Shown here in pieces: positions 24,688 to 36,500 of a DNA stretch of 64,000 nt. The number at the start of each line of letters is the position of its first letter. Position 1 is the stretch's first letter. The stretch is from Phoronis australis (lineage: Eukaryota > Phoronida > Phoronidae): contig NMRA01000684.1 in the NCBI GenBank assembly GCA_002633005.1, forward strand, positions 1 through 64,000. Direction: 5' to 3'. The position numbers and the translations under genes were made by a program. A model generated the notes under the pieces. The model was not told the origin of the DNA. It saw only the letters and a program-made list of their open reading frames with translations, and did no database searches.

Positions 24688-26011
24688 GGTTGCAGTTTCA
24701 CTTCCCAGTCAGTAATAGAATGTTCAAAGTGCCTTTGACCCCAAAGCCATGGTTAGCAAAGTGCTGCCACGGTGATTCTCTGGTCAACTTTTTCGAGTAT
24801 TTGTATTCCTAGTAGAACAGATTCCCAAATTTGGCATGGCAGGAGTCAAGGTATGTCAACCATGAGCTCTCCTGAATCCTTGAAATCAACAAACAAAGAC
24901 TATAAAAATGATGCCAATTACATTTAAGTTTAGGGTGAATTCATTGTTACTATCAGTGTTGCATGCAGGGGTTAATGTTTGTGCCCAATAGTGACTCCAA
25001 AATTCATGGTCTAGTCATTTGATGTTGGAATTTACCAAAATCCTCTCTAATTGCCAACCGGGCTGCGAAAATGGTAAAGACATACTGACTCACAGGCGCC
25101 CTTAGCTTCTGTATTTGAGACGATCAGAAGCTAAGAACGCCTGTGTCTAACTGATTGTTAGCTTTTCATCAGAATTTATAAACAATACATAATACCCCAC
25201 AGGTACTGACAGAAGTACATTTACAAACATCATTGGTGCACAGCCATACAGCAACACTAGTCACAGGCATATGACTGCCTAGTTTTCAATTTATCTAAAA
25301 ATCTATTAGTTAGTCCAGATCACACTCAGTAACAAGAAATCAGTAACACCAGGAAACTGACGATCCTGATGCCTGATGTCATGAGACAGTGGTTGAAACT
25401 ACCATTAAAGCGATGTACGTCTACTATCTATATGTACATTTTTAAAACTTGTTATAGTTGATCTGGTCTTTGACTTTGTTGATCTTCATTGTTGTAGTTA
25501 GACAGTCGACATAAATACTCTGGTCCTGGAGCGAAGTGGTCACTTGAAGTTGAACCATAGATTGTAGACAACTACTATAGTCTATGCTTGAACCAAGAAG
25601 GAGAAGATTGTTCGAAGTGGAGTGCATACAGCCACAAACCATGACATCCTTACTAGTTCAGACAGTGGTTTTGTCTATTTCCCCGAAAGATTTCAAGCAT
25701 CTCGTCATCTGTCTGAGCTTGTCAGTGTCACTGGTTATTTTCAACCTTCAAAGGTGGCGCTTGCATGGGAAGGTCAAGGTCAGAGATATGGATGAGCTTT
25801 GGGCTTTGTGTTGCATTTTGTATGTTAAAAATTGTTTAAAATGAAACCCGGAAGTTATATCCAAACGGACTGGCACAAAACCCACGAAGGGCGGGAAATA
25901 TTGACTTCAATTATGCACAGAAATATGCACCGTAGAAAAGTATTTGGTAAGTGTTAGACCGATTTTAACTTCGGTTGACTGTGCAAACCAATATGGCGGA
26001 AATTCAGCCAG
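24688..26011. other. intergenic region upstream of REV1
   Basis: Holds the REV1 promoter, without an obvious TATA box. A hairpin lies at 25091-25145. No other gene or repeat family was recognised. Confidence 0.45.
25091..25145 (-). other. 21-bp perfect hairpin (possible small structured RNA)
   Basis: The arms CACAGGCG..CTTAGCTTCTG and CAGAAGCTAAG..CGCCTGTG enclose a 13-base loop. Read on the minus strand all 21 positions pair, two of them as G-U. On the plus strand the same two positions are mismatched. This resembles a short pre-miRNA or a collapsed foldback element. Transcription is unknown. Confidence 0.4.
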
Positions 26012-26255
26012 GGCCCGGTCTCTAATCTTTGTACTCGAAACCAACTCGAAACTATTTTTGGCAATTTCTCTGCTCTTTTTGTGCGAACTTAAAATAATTG
26101 GTTATCAGACTGTGCTCGAATACATTATAGTTTATGCATAGGAGTTTCTAGTTCAAGTTTGCCCTTGAAGACCCTTATATTCGTGCTACAAACTCGAGTA
26201 AAAACTCGAAATTTCGAGTTCAAACTCGAACTTATTGCTTTAATATTGGTTTTAC

Positions 26256-26330
26256 NNNNNNNNNNNNNNNNNNNNNNNNNNNNNNNNNNNNNNNNNNNNN
26301 NNNNNNNNNNNNNNNNNNNNNNNNNNNNNN
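26256..26330. other. assembly gap (75 N)
   Basis: The gap lies in the inner part of the left arm of the THAP element, between inverted sequences that are hard to assemble. The missing length is unknown and may include more of the transposase. Confidence 1.
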
Positions 26331-26370
26331 TCAAAACGGAGAAAAGAAAAATGGATTTGTGAAGACAGGA

Positions 26371-26592
26371 TTAAGTAGTAGGCCTACCAGAGCCTCTTAA
26401 AAAACACCCATCTTCGAAGTGACGTGAACAAATGTACAAGTTTTTTTTGGAAGAACAACTTCCATTCACGTCGACACGAGAACATAACTTTTTCTCCCAC
26501 AGCGGATTTTGGGGTCTCCGTACACTATGGAAGCTAACGCCTCTGCATTTCGCCTGCGTAGCCGAACAACCGGCCACACAGCAACCGACCAT
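26371..26592 (-). CDS. THAP-domain exon, transposase-like, partial
   Basis: From an internal Met (MVGCCVAGC) the frame gives 73 residues with the THAP C2CH pattern: CCVAGC near the start, a Trp at about residue 31, and ICSRHFEDGCF as the C-x2-H end with its aromatic tail. THAP domains bind DNA through this zinc site in transposases (P element, Kolobok) and in host regulators. The frame stops at 26371, but a donor-like TCTG|GTAGGC just before the stop could splice onwards towards the gap. The usual FP box is replaced by FHSVRRP. It may be a decayed transposase or a small host gene, and the flanking long TIRs favour a transposon. Confidence 0.7.
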   Translation of the reverse strand: MVGCCVAGCSATQAKCRGVSFHSVRRPQNPLWEKKLCSRVDVNGSCSSKKNLYICSRHFEDGCFLRGSGRPTT

Positions 26593-26905
26593 GATTAGCA
26601 GACGACGTACTTGCCGGAAATTACACCAGATAATTGAGCCAGGTGTCGCCAGTGAATAATGACGTAAAGGCTTGTGCGTAAGATCACAGATTTCGTCCAT
26701 TGAAAGTAAACGGAGTTGGCGGTCCATGTACTATAGTCTATGATTTTACAAACTGTGAACTAGGGCAATAAATTATCTACGTAAGTTATTGTGTTCTCGA
26801 GCATAGAATAATAGACACTTATCTTGAGTTCGCCCAAAAGTATAGTAGAAAATGCCAAACCTAATTTCGAGTTCCATTTCGAGTAACAAGATTGGAGACC
26901 GGGCC

Positions 26906-29548
26906 TAGAGCGAAAATTTGCTATTTTTTATGATTTTCACAAGGTCATATCTGTTAGGACACCAAATGGCAGAAAATGAAAAGTGTGCCAGAAGAGTATT
27001 TAAATTTTCTCCTTTCAATTAATATCCATTAGGGCATTGATAAATATTTTTAAAAATTCAAGTAATGCAAGCTCTTCGCACATTTTTTCTCTGCTAAACT
27101 TTTGCGACTTTAAGTGGGGGTCAGACTTTTTGCTGCTGGATGGCCGTTTATGAACCGATTCCCATGATTTTGATATCAAATGATTCTTGAAAATTTTCTG
27201 CATTCAACCCTGAATGTAAACTTTTCATTTTTATTGATTAAAATATTAGAAAATTTAATTTACACTTCACAACCTGCTAACTTCCCGACCTGAATTTTTT
27301 TAAAGTGTACACTAAATCTTATCATCAATCTCATCCTAAACCATTTCAATTAAACTTTAATCAGTTGATTAAATATGGTCTATCCAGGAACACATACAAA
27401 GAGGCAGGAGCAGTCAAATTTCAGTGTCCATGTTGACTTCTTCAAAGTTCAAGTTTATCTGGAACGTGATTGGTCAATTGTTGCTAGAGCAACCTGTCAG
27501 TAATTTTCACAGAATACACGAAATAGAACTTGGGTGAACAAAGTTGCTTAAAATATTACATAATATTTCTGAAATTAGAGTTCAAAATTTAGGATTGGAC
27601 TAAGTTTTTTGCATTTTATGAAAATATGTTCATTGTTAACACTTTCTTGCCTAGTAGGGACACTGCAAGCAGTTCAATTTTGTTTAAAATTTGATTTTCC
27701 TATAAATCACAGCAAAATCGAGGTGGCAGTGCCAAAAATTTCTTTTAGAATTTTTAGTTGACCCTTTTGGATGTTCCTAACTACAAAAAATTTCCATCAG
27801 GATATTCTTCATGCTGTATTAAATTGATTCAAAATTACAGAAAATTTTAGGGTTCCGTTGAAATTTTTTTTACTTCCAGTAGTATATTATAGAGTTATGA
27901 TTATAGAAGTATGGATCGGATATAAGAAAAAAGAATATTTCAAGTATAATAATAGTTATTCAAATAAATGACGAGTGAAATGTCGTAATTTCGACGTTTC
28001 GTCACTTTTTGTATGTATTTGCAATCAAAATTCTTTTTTTGCAATTTTTTAAAAAGAAATAAAACCTAAATGACTTTTTAGTTAACCATTACCAATTCTT
28101 GATATGTTCTGATGTTTTCAAAGACATCATTCTTTCAGATTTCAAATTATTCGTCTCCAAATTTTTGTTTTGGGTCCAAAAGTACTGTCACAAGCCAATT
28201 AAATTTCGAAATTTGGATTATTCCATCACCTGCAAAATACAACATTTCATGATATGGTTTTTATTTAATGTTGTTAACTTGAATAGAAAGTACTTGTCAT
28301 CTTGTTTTAGAGCAACAGTAGGCCAAAGTTTTTCAATTATACAGATATTTAAACTTGCCAACAAATTTGCCTTGAAATTTTTGAGGGTTCATTTGCTGAA
28401 AAAGGGCCATTTTTGAGGGTATAAATTTTAAATAACTTCAGAACCATCCACCGGATTTCAAAAATTCTAAAAAGTAATGTAAATGGTAGGTCAAGACCTA
28501 TCTGTTGAAACCATGTTCATGTGTTTCTGTTGAAATTGGCATTTTGGTTTGGTCATCCTAACTTTGGCTTGCCCTCAGCCTCGCCCGGATTGAATTTCAT
28601 TCATTGTTGGTTTCCATATGTTCAGTAACGCTAGGACCTGTGATAGGACCTTGCTAAAGTCTAGCCAAATTCACATGTTCTGATTTAAAATACATGGCAA
28701 TATCTCATGTAAACTGCCAACGACTTCGACTCCTGTGGTGCCTCCTTGTGGCAGTTTTTTGTTGCCCATAGTTGTATTTCCTAAACCCACTGCAAGATCG
28801 AGGACAACTTTCAGACAAATCCGACGAATGCTGTGCTCCTAGTGGCAATTTAATTTTTTTGTTTTTGTTTTCCTTTGTTTATCTGAAGTTCCGTGACAGA
28901 TGTTTATGAAATTTGGTAAATAGTTTTCTAAAAGAAAGGATGGCATGTTCCCGTTTTCGGATAGATTCAACGTAATTTGCACCATCTAGTGACCACTTTA
29001 TGAAACGAATAAACACCACTAGAAGCACACCGTTTGCGATGCATTTGTGGGAACATTTCAATGCCCCACGTTGCTCTTGATAGTACACAAAATATTACAC
29101 TTAGAGCCTTGAAAATTCACCACAACAAGGTGGTTGGAGAGTTGCAGTCTGAAATAAAATTGGGCAGAAATACCACCCTTTTGGTGTGGATTTTTGGACA
29201 GTTGACCTATTGAGCGTGAAAAGGTGTTATCAATGTTGTCCAGTATAAAAGTTTTAGAAATACACATTAATTCTTCACATATTAAGCTAAATATGTCCGA
29301 CACATGGAAATTCATTTTGTCGCATTGCTCAGTGGAAATGAGCTTTTAAAAATCTTGTTTTAATTAATAACGAAGTCAGTCGTTTATAAAAACTAACTTG
29401 ACAAATTCTTCATCTTCTGTAACATTGCCGTTAGTCTTGGTGCAAAGCTGTATACAAAATATACTAAATATAAATCTTGGTCCACTGGAGAGTCTTCATT
29501 TCAAGTGTCCTTATTGTGGTTCAGAACAGAAATATGATTGTATTTCAG
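26906..29548. other. intergenic region upstream of CPLANE2
   Basis: AT-rich, no protein homology visible. It should contain the CPLANE2 first exon and promoter, which I could not place. A truncated MITE lies at 28620-28712. An open frame from an ATG at 29398 runs into exon 2 but does not resemble the CPLANE2 N-terminus. Confidence 0.4.
28620..28712 (+). mobile_element. GGGTAG-family MITE, copy B (truncated)
   Basis: The left half of the family is present: GTTCAGTAACGCTAGGACC, then TCTAGCCAAATTCACATG, TTTAAAATACATGGCAATAT and CTCATGTAA. The right terminal repeat is missing. Confidence 0.7.
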
Positions 29549-31764
29549 GTTTGTTAGAACACCCAAGTTTTCCGCCTCAACAGACATTGCAGGAGTTTTC
29601 CTTCAAACTATTCGTTTCTGGCAAATCGGGTGTAGGGAAGACAAGTACAGTGGCAAAACTAGCTGGTGATGAAGTCCCCACAGCTCACTGTGAAACACCA
29701 GGTAACAGTGGTTTACATCAAATGGAAAAAATAACAGTAAAAATTTTTTCAGTTCGGGACACAGTATGGGCGAGTAAGACAAATTAATTTCATCTATGAA
29801 ATTCTCACCTGAAATAACTTGCCTAGAAACTTTGTTATATATTTTTTATCTTGTCTTGTATGATATAGCTGTCGCCAAAAATTTCCTGAAATTTTGGGGG
29901 TTTATAGCATATATGTAACAAGTCAATAAAAAAATTTATTTTCGTAATTATGTGTGTCCTGATTTGATTAAATTTCCTTGTGACTTACTTTTTTATTGTT
30001 CTTTTTGCTGTGCAGAATTTATTCAGTTTCCACCTTTTTCTGACAAATTTCAGTAAATGATTTCAACTTGAATGAGAATTCCAAATTTCAACGTATTTCA
30101 TTACATAGGCATACAAACCTCAGTTGTCTACTGGCCTGCAAGGATATTCCAACAGAAGAAGAATGTCATGTTCCGTCTACAGTTTTGGGATGCCGGGGAA
30201 AACGCATTAAAGAAGTTCGACCATGTATTGCCTGTAAGGACTTTGTGATTTACTGGATAATGTTTTGCATGTATTAAAGCTTGGCTGAAGCTACTATAGT
30301 AGAAGACAAAAGTCATCAGGCAAGATAAGATTTACAGTCATGACGTCTAATTTTGTTAATAGCAAAAACTTAATAATTTCATTTGATCAGTACAATGGGG
30401 CCGCCTGAGCGGCTTGCACACGTCTGGTACAATGTGCACCAGACTGCCTGCAATTATTTTTTGATGTATTGTGCTATAGGCGTGTCGTGATCAAGCCGAT
30501 GGAGTCCTCTTTCTGTTCTCCTTCATCGACAAATCGAGTTTTGACGACCTCCCACAACAAATGGCGCGGATTCTTCAGCCGACTGATGACATGTGCAAAC
30601 TTGTGATAGGAACAAAGTATCCTTTTTGTAAAGCACCTATATTGTGTTTGTTCACTGGTTATGACAATGTATAGTCTTTGTATGGTTTATGTTTTGTCTC
30701 AACAAGAAGTCTTTCCTAGTCTTAGAACATTTGAATATTCCGTTGTAAAATGGAACTGTAATAACTAAGTCCCAGTTGTAAAGAAGAAGACGGCACCTGC
30801 CCATTCACTACTTGCACGACTTCGCCATTAGTACTTGAAAACGAGGCGTTATGTCCTAACTACGATGGTTCTGCATGTTCGGAAGTATTCTTGCAGGGCC
30901 ACCAAAGTGTGCAAGCAGTGAATTCACACACAACTCTGCCATGTTTTATGCACGCTATTGGCTGTTCAAATATTCATTTTTTTGCATTCGCGTCAATTAT
31001 CTGCTAGACAGTTAAATCGAGTTATGAAGTTTGTCAAATGTTTCTATTGATGCGAACCTGACTGACATTAGTTTTGGATATTTTTGACTACTGCTAAGCT
31101 CCTTAGTGGCAGATTTGAAGAATCATCGTGGTAGACGGATGTCTATCAAGATGGCCATGACTGTCGCCGACCATGGACTAGATTCGACTGATATAACGCA
31201 GTGTAAGTTTAGTTTTCTCGGCAGCAATCTCGATATCTGCCAGAGTTGCATTTGCCAGTTATTCCATGACTAGCACTGCACCTCATAGACTCAATTTTAA
31301 GCTTACTCTAGTGCGTGGAAATGTTTTGAAAAACGAGCCCTCTTTAGGTCTTTGCATTTGTGACTTACACGCACATATCCTGTTCATAGTTCATTTCCAG
31401 GCAACTGGTTTGGTCACCCACTTGCCAAAATTATCAAAACAAAAAAAATAAGAATTAAGAGTCCTTCCATTTATGTTCAGTTACGGAACTTAACCAGAAT
31501 TTTAGGTATGATCTACTGTCCCATGCTGAGGTGTCGCAGAGAGACTTGTTGGAGTTCGAGTCTCAGTGGAATCTGCCCGTGTTGAAGACCAAAAATCTTA
31601 TTGACTACTACCAAACAGAGATGAAAACTGAGGTGAATGAGGTTGCTCCCATACTGAACAGGTTGTGCGAGTACCTGTGGCACAGGGATCAGATATTGTC
31701 CGGAAATGTGAAGGAGACTGGACTGCCGGGCTCAGAGTTGGACATGGCTCAGACACTGGTGTGA
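29549..31764 (+). CDS. CPLANE2: ciliogenesis and planar polarity effector 2 (REM2/Rab-like GTPase RSG1), 5' end missing
   Basis: CPLANE2 is an atypical small GTPase that works with INTU, FUZ and WDPCP at the basal body in cilium formation. Four exons join in phase: 29549-29701, 30109-30233, 30480-30616 and 31506-31764 (stop TGA). The P-loop GKSGVGKT follows FKLFVSG. Exon 3 has the switch segment GIQTSVVYWPARI and FWDAGENALKKFDHVLP, where DAGE stands for the G3 DxxG box. Exon 4 encodes DGVLFLFSFIDKSSFDDLP and ends in LVIGTK, which joins YD in exon 5 to form the G4 TKxD motif. Exon 5 ends with LWHRDQI, close to the vertebrate C-terminus. The joined part is 224 residues. The first coding exon, expected to be short, was not identified. 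Confidence 0.9.
30803..30924. repeat. short inverted-repeat element
   Basis: ATTCACTACTTGCAC near the left end and GTGCAAGCAGTGAAT at the right end form 15-bp inverted termini, one mismatch, around about 90 bp. It sits in the last CPLANE2 intron and is probably a small MITE, seen once. Confidence 0.45.
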
Positions 31765-32010
31765 GGCTTAAGAGAAGTAAAAGATGTGATGGGCTATGCA
31801 AATGGAAGGGATGATGTTTGCGCCAGGAAACGTTCTGGCAGGCTACCGGGCTCAGATACTGGTTGGAGGCTTAAGAGAAGTGAAAGAAGTGATGAGGTTT
31901 GCAAATGGAATGAATGATAGTTTTGATAGGGAACTTCTGGAGGGCTACCGAGCTTAGAGTTGGAGATGGGTCGGACTTTTGTATGAGGCAGAAGATATGA
32001 AGTGAAAGAC
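31722..32010 (+). repeat. tandem repeats derived from the CPLANE2 3' end
   Basis: Three imperfect copies of about 100 bp follow each other. Each has a CTGG..GGCT..CCGGGCTCAGA-like start, and the first two continue GAGGCTTAAGAGAAG and GCAAATGGAA. The first copy covers the last codons and stop of CPLANE2, the others lie in the 3' UTR. The duplication therefore arose from the coding end outward. Confidence 0.75.
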
Positions 32011-32590
32011 GTGAGAGAGGACTCTAAAGGAGATCTTGTTTGGAGCTGAGAGCTCGAGGGGAACTGTAGCAGAAAATACAAGCGATACAGGAATGTTGAA
32101 CATGAGAGTTGATTTACTTTGTTCAAGACCAATCCTGCTCTGGTGAAGAGTTTTGAACACCACTAGTGTAAATATGATGCCAACATTTGAGCTTGATATG
32201 TGTCGTCGTTCGATCTACAGTACTAGTACTTGAAAGCAGATGTGAAATGTGACCATATCTTTTGAGTCATAGAATTTCCAGAATGGTGAAGAGTTCAAGT
32301 CAATGAGCGGAGAAGGACGGAATGTCAATATCAATCATCAAGGACAACTAGGCAGAGCTCACAAGGTTGTAGAAAATACAGAAAGGTCAGATAATCGTAA
32401 GTGCCATGACTGAATTTCCAGTCGGTTATTTGACTTAATCATTCCATACCTAACCATGATGACCTGATGTGAGATGAGCAACAAGATGACGGTTTTGTCC
32501 TTGTTGCTTATTATGCGTAAGATCTTTAAATGGGCAACTAAATTAATGAGAAAAATCAGAGGTGTTATTGCTTGATGTGTCATGTCTTTC

Positions 32591-32658
32591 TCATAAAACA
32601 GGTTTTTGCCTGTTTAAAAAAGCCTGTTTATCATAAAACAGGCTTTGCCTGCTTATGA
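32591..32658. repeat. pair of short hairpins (TCATAAAACAGG units)
   Basis: TCATAAAACAGG occurs twice, 40 bp apart. Each is followed by TTTGCCTG, giving stems such as AGGCTTTGCCT, and the whole is bounded by TCATAA and TTATGA. Function unknown. It is not a histone stem-loop. Confidence 0.5.
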
Positions 32659-33569
32659 ACTCCCTAAGCAGTGCCTCCTATTTATTTTGATTCTTATACC
32701 AAAATTATTTGTTAAACCATCATGTTTTTTACCTCGTTTCATTGTTTTCATTTAATGCCAACATTATATCGTTTTGTGTAAATTGGTCTATCTACTGTTT
32801 ATGGACGGTTAGATCTGTTAACTAATGTATAAGTAATGATACATTTTGAATGTTTTGTTCTGTTCACCCAGAGTCAACATGATAGGGTAATGTGGCACTG
32901 TCATTTAGAGAATGCCAAGTAAGTTTGAAATAATCACACCAGTACAGCTAAGAAATGTTGAGATATTTACAATCTGCAGATAATGCAAAGTCATTTCAAT
33001 GCAACAACAAAAACTACCTTTTGTTACAATGGTACTACTCTACATCATTGTATTACTCAGTGTAGGAGCAAGGAAGTGGAAGGTAGATAATCTATTATGG
33101 TCTATGGTAAGACTAATAACAGTGGCAGGAAACCATTTGTCACCAACACAAAGGGGAACCAAGTGACATACCTAAGATTTGTCAATGTTATAGGAGTCAG
33201 TCATTTAGATCAATCAGCTGTTGGAAATATTCCGTGAATTAAGTAACACAACACAACAGTAACGTTGTGCCAGCCACGAGGTCCTTCTATAGTGAATTAA
33301 AAATACCAGTGGCTCAAACAATATGAAGAATTAATGACCAGTAGGAGTGAAATATCCTTAGACTACCCTCGGTTCAATTAAATCATGCAAGAACCTTGAA
33401 CTGCATACTGTGATCATGTAATTAACACTTTCCCCAACTGCTAACCCATGATTGTGTTCTTGCAGTGTTCACCGGCCTTTAACTTGATCTTACTGGTGTT
33501 GATAAGCAGATTTGGAATTTCAAACCTTTGTCAGGCAGCTGTATAGGTTTGAGTTGACATGTGATTTTT

Positions 33570-36500
33570 ATATCGAGTCTGTCCAAAATTCTTTTTCTTT
33601 GGCAGCCGTCAAATTACATGACTTAGAGTAAATGATCACATGCTTCCTTTAGCTGGAGATGTTATTTCATTCTGCTTCATTTGGCAGCTGTCAGATATGA
33701 ATCTGCAAGATTCTGTCTCATTTGACAGCCGCCAAATTGTCCAACTTAACATCAGTGGTCACATGTTTCCCTATAACTTCTTCATGAATCTATCCAAGAT
33801 TTAGTCTTCTTGCTGCAAAATATGCGGCGTAAAAAATGGTCGGGTGCTTCCCTTTAGCGTGCTTCTTTGTACCTCAAGACATAATTTTCTTCGTGAATCT
33901 GTGCAAGATTCTGTCTCATTTGGCAGATGTCAAATTGTGCTGAGTTAACATAAGTGGTCGCATTCTTCCCTATGACTTGGAATGTTGTTTTCTTCATGAA
34001 TCTATCCAAGTGTCTTCTTTGGCAGCCATGAAATAATTCTTTTTAACATAAATGTTCATGTGCTTCCCTGTAACTGGACACGTTATTTTCTTCGTGCATC
34101 TGTCCAAGATTCTGTCTTGTTTGAAAGCCGTCAAATTGTGTGACTTAATATAACTGTTGCATGCCTCGCTATGACTTGAGATGTTGTTTTCTTCATGAAT
34201 CTATCCAAGTGTCTCGTCTGGCAGCCGTGAAATCATGACTTTTAACATCAATGTTCATGTGCTGCCCTGTAACTGGAGACATTATTTTCTTCATAAATCT
34301 ATCCCAAGATTATGTCTCATTTGGCCGCCATGAAATAATGGTTTTTACAGAAATGCTTGCGTGCTTCTCTGTAGCTCGAGACATTATTTTCTTCGTGAAT
34401 CTGTGCAAGATTCTGTCTCATTTGGCAGATGTCAAATTGTGCTGACTTAACATAAGTGGTCGCATTCTTCTCTATGACTTGGAATGTTGTTTTCTTCATG
34501 AATCTATGCAAGTGTCTTCTTTGGCAGTCGTGAAATTATGCTTTTTAACGTAAATGGTCACGTGCCTCATTGTAACATGAGACATTATTTTCTTCATGAA
34601 TCTATCCCAAGATTATGTCTCATTTGGCCGCCATGAAATAATGGTTTTTTACAGAAATGCTTGCGTGCTTCTCTGTAGCTCGAGACATTATTTTCTTCGT
34701 GAATCTGTGCAAGATTCTGTCTCATTTGGCAGATGTCAAATTGTGCTGACTTAACATAAGTGGTCGCATTCTTCTCTATGGACTTGGAATGTTGTTTTCT
34801 TCATGAATCTATCCAAGTGTCTTCTTTGGCAGCCATGAAATAATGCTTTTTAGCATAATTGTTCATGTGCTTCCCTGTAACATGACACATTATTTTCTTC
34901 ATGCATCTTTCCAAGCCGTCAAATTGTGTGACTTAACATAAGTGGTCGCATGCCTCGATATAACTTGTGATGTTGTTTTCTTCATGAATCTGTTCAGGAT
35001 TTTCTCTCTAGGCAGCCGTAAAATCATGTCTTTTAACATGAATGCTCTCATGCTTCCCAATAGGTCGAGACAATATTTTCTTGATGAATCTATGCAAGGT
35101 TCTGTCTTTTTAGCAGATGTCAAATTGTGCGACTTAAACATGAGTAGTTGCATGCTTCCCTACGACTTAGGATGTTGTTTTCTTCATGAATCTATCCACG
35201 TGTCTCGTTTGACATCTGTGAAATTATATGCTTTCTAACACAAATGTTCATGTGCTTCCCTGTAACTGGACACGTTATTTTCTTCATGCATCTATCCAAG
35301 ATTCCGTCTCGTTTGGCAGCCAGGAAATTGTAGCGGTGGTGTTATGTGCATCGTTGTGTGTTATGTGTGTGGTGGATGACCGCCGGTGTCGACCTGACGG
35401 ATAGATGCTCAGTCGTTTTGAAATTTGAGTATTGAAAAAGCGGGAGTAAAAGGAGATTTGAATTGATTAAAAATACATTCTTATTTATTGATGTTATCGA
35501 AAATTTCAAACAGTGGTTATGAGAAAGAGTTCATCAAAAACTATTAAGCAACTCTAAAACTTTTAGAAGAAATTATAGGTGACTTATAAGACATCACTCA
35601 TATTGCTAGGAGATCGGACTGGAGCGGGTTTCAAACCCCATACAGCCCGCCAAAACTGCTTCTGCGCGGCTTTTTATAACTAAACGAATGCACGTGAGGG
35701 TGAGTCCATGACATGAGTGACGTAATGAAACACCCCTATTAGAATAGTCAATGAATAAAGTGGCGCGAATCTGTAACTCTATAATTCACAAAGGGAGGGC
35801 GCGCCTGTCACAAAATTATGTTTTTTTTACAGAAATGCTCACGTGCTTCTCTGCAGCTCGAGACGTTATTTTCTTTGTGAATCTGTACAAGATTCTGTCT
35901 CGTTTGGCAGCCGTCAAATTGTGCGATTTCACATAAGTGGTCGCATGCTTCCCTATGACTGGCACTGTCATTTTCTTCATGAATCTGTCCAAGTGTCTGG
36001 TCTGGCAGCCGTGAAATCATGCCTTTTAACATAAATGTTCATGTGCTGCCCTGTAACTTAAGACATTATTTTCTTCATGAATCTATCCCAAGATTATGTC
36101 TCGTTTGGCCGCTATGAAATAATGGTTTTTTACAGAAATGCTTGCGTGCTTCTCTGTAGCTCGAGACATTATTTTCTTCGTGAATCTGTGCAAGATTCTG
36201 TCTCATTTGGCAAATGTCAAATTGTGCTGACTTAACATAAGTGGTCGCATTCTTCTCTATGGACTTGGAATGTTGTTTTCTTTATGAATCTATCCAAGTG
36301 TCTTCTTTGGCAGCCATGAAATAATGCTTTTTAACATAAATGTTCATGTGCTTCCCTGTAACATGACACATTATTTTCTTCATGCATCTTTCCAAGCCGT
36401 CAAATTGTGTGACTTAACATAAGTGGTCGCATTCTTCTCTATAACTTGGAATGTTTTCTTCATGAATCTATCCAAGTGTCTTCTTTGGCAGCGTGAAATT

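Larger units (their letters stand above)
26012..26905. mobile_element. long-TIR DNA element carrying a THAP exon
   Basis: Both ends begin GGCCCGGTCTC and continue with matching CTCGAAA-rich sequence. Similarity of the inverted arms goes on for roughly 200 bp, including the GAACTYAAAATAA-like and TGCTCGA segments. The minus strand between the arms encodes a THAP zinc finger, as in P-element and Kolobok-type transposons. A gap of 75 Ns lies inside, so the true size is unknown. No convincing target duplication was found. A related shorter copy is at about 60099-60465. Confidence 0.75.

Noticed and set aside
31111-31203. Open stretch in the last CPLANE2 intron with flanking AG and GT
   Set aside because: CPLANE2 exons 4 and 5 join in phase at the conserved TKxD motif without it, and no family match was seen.
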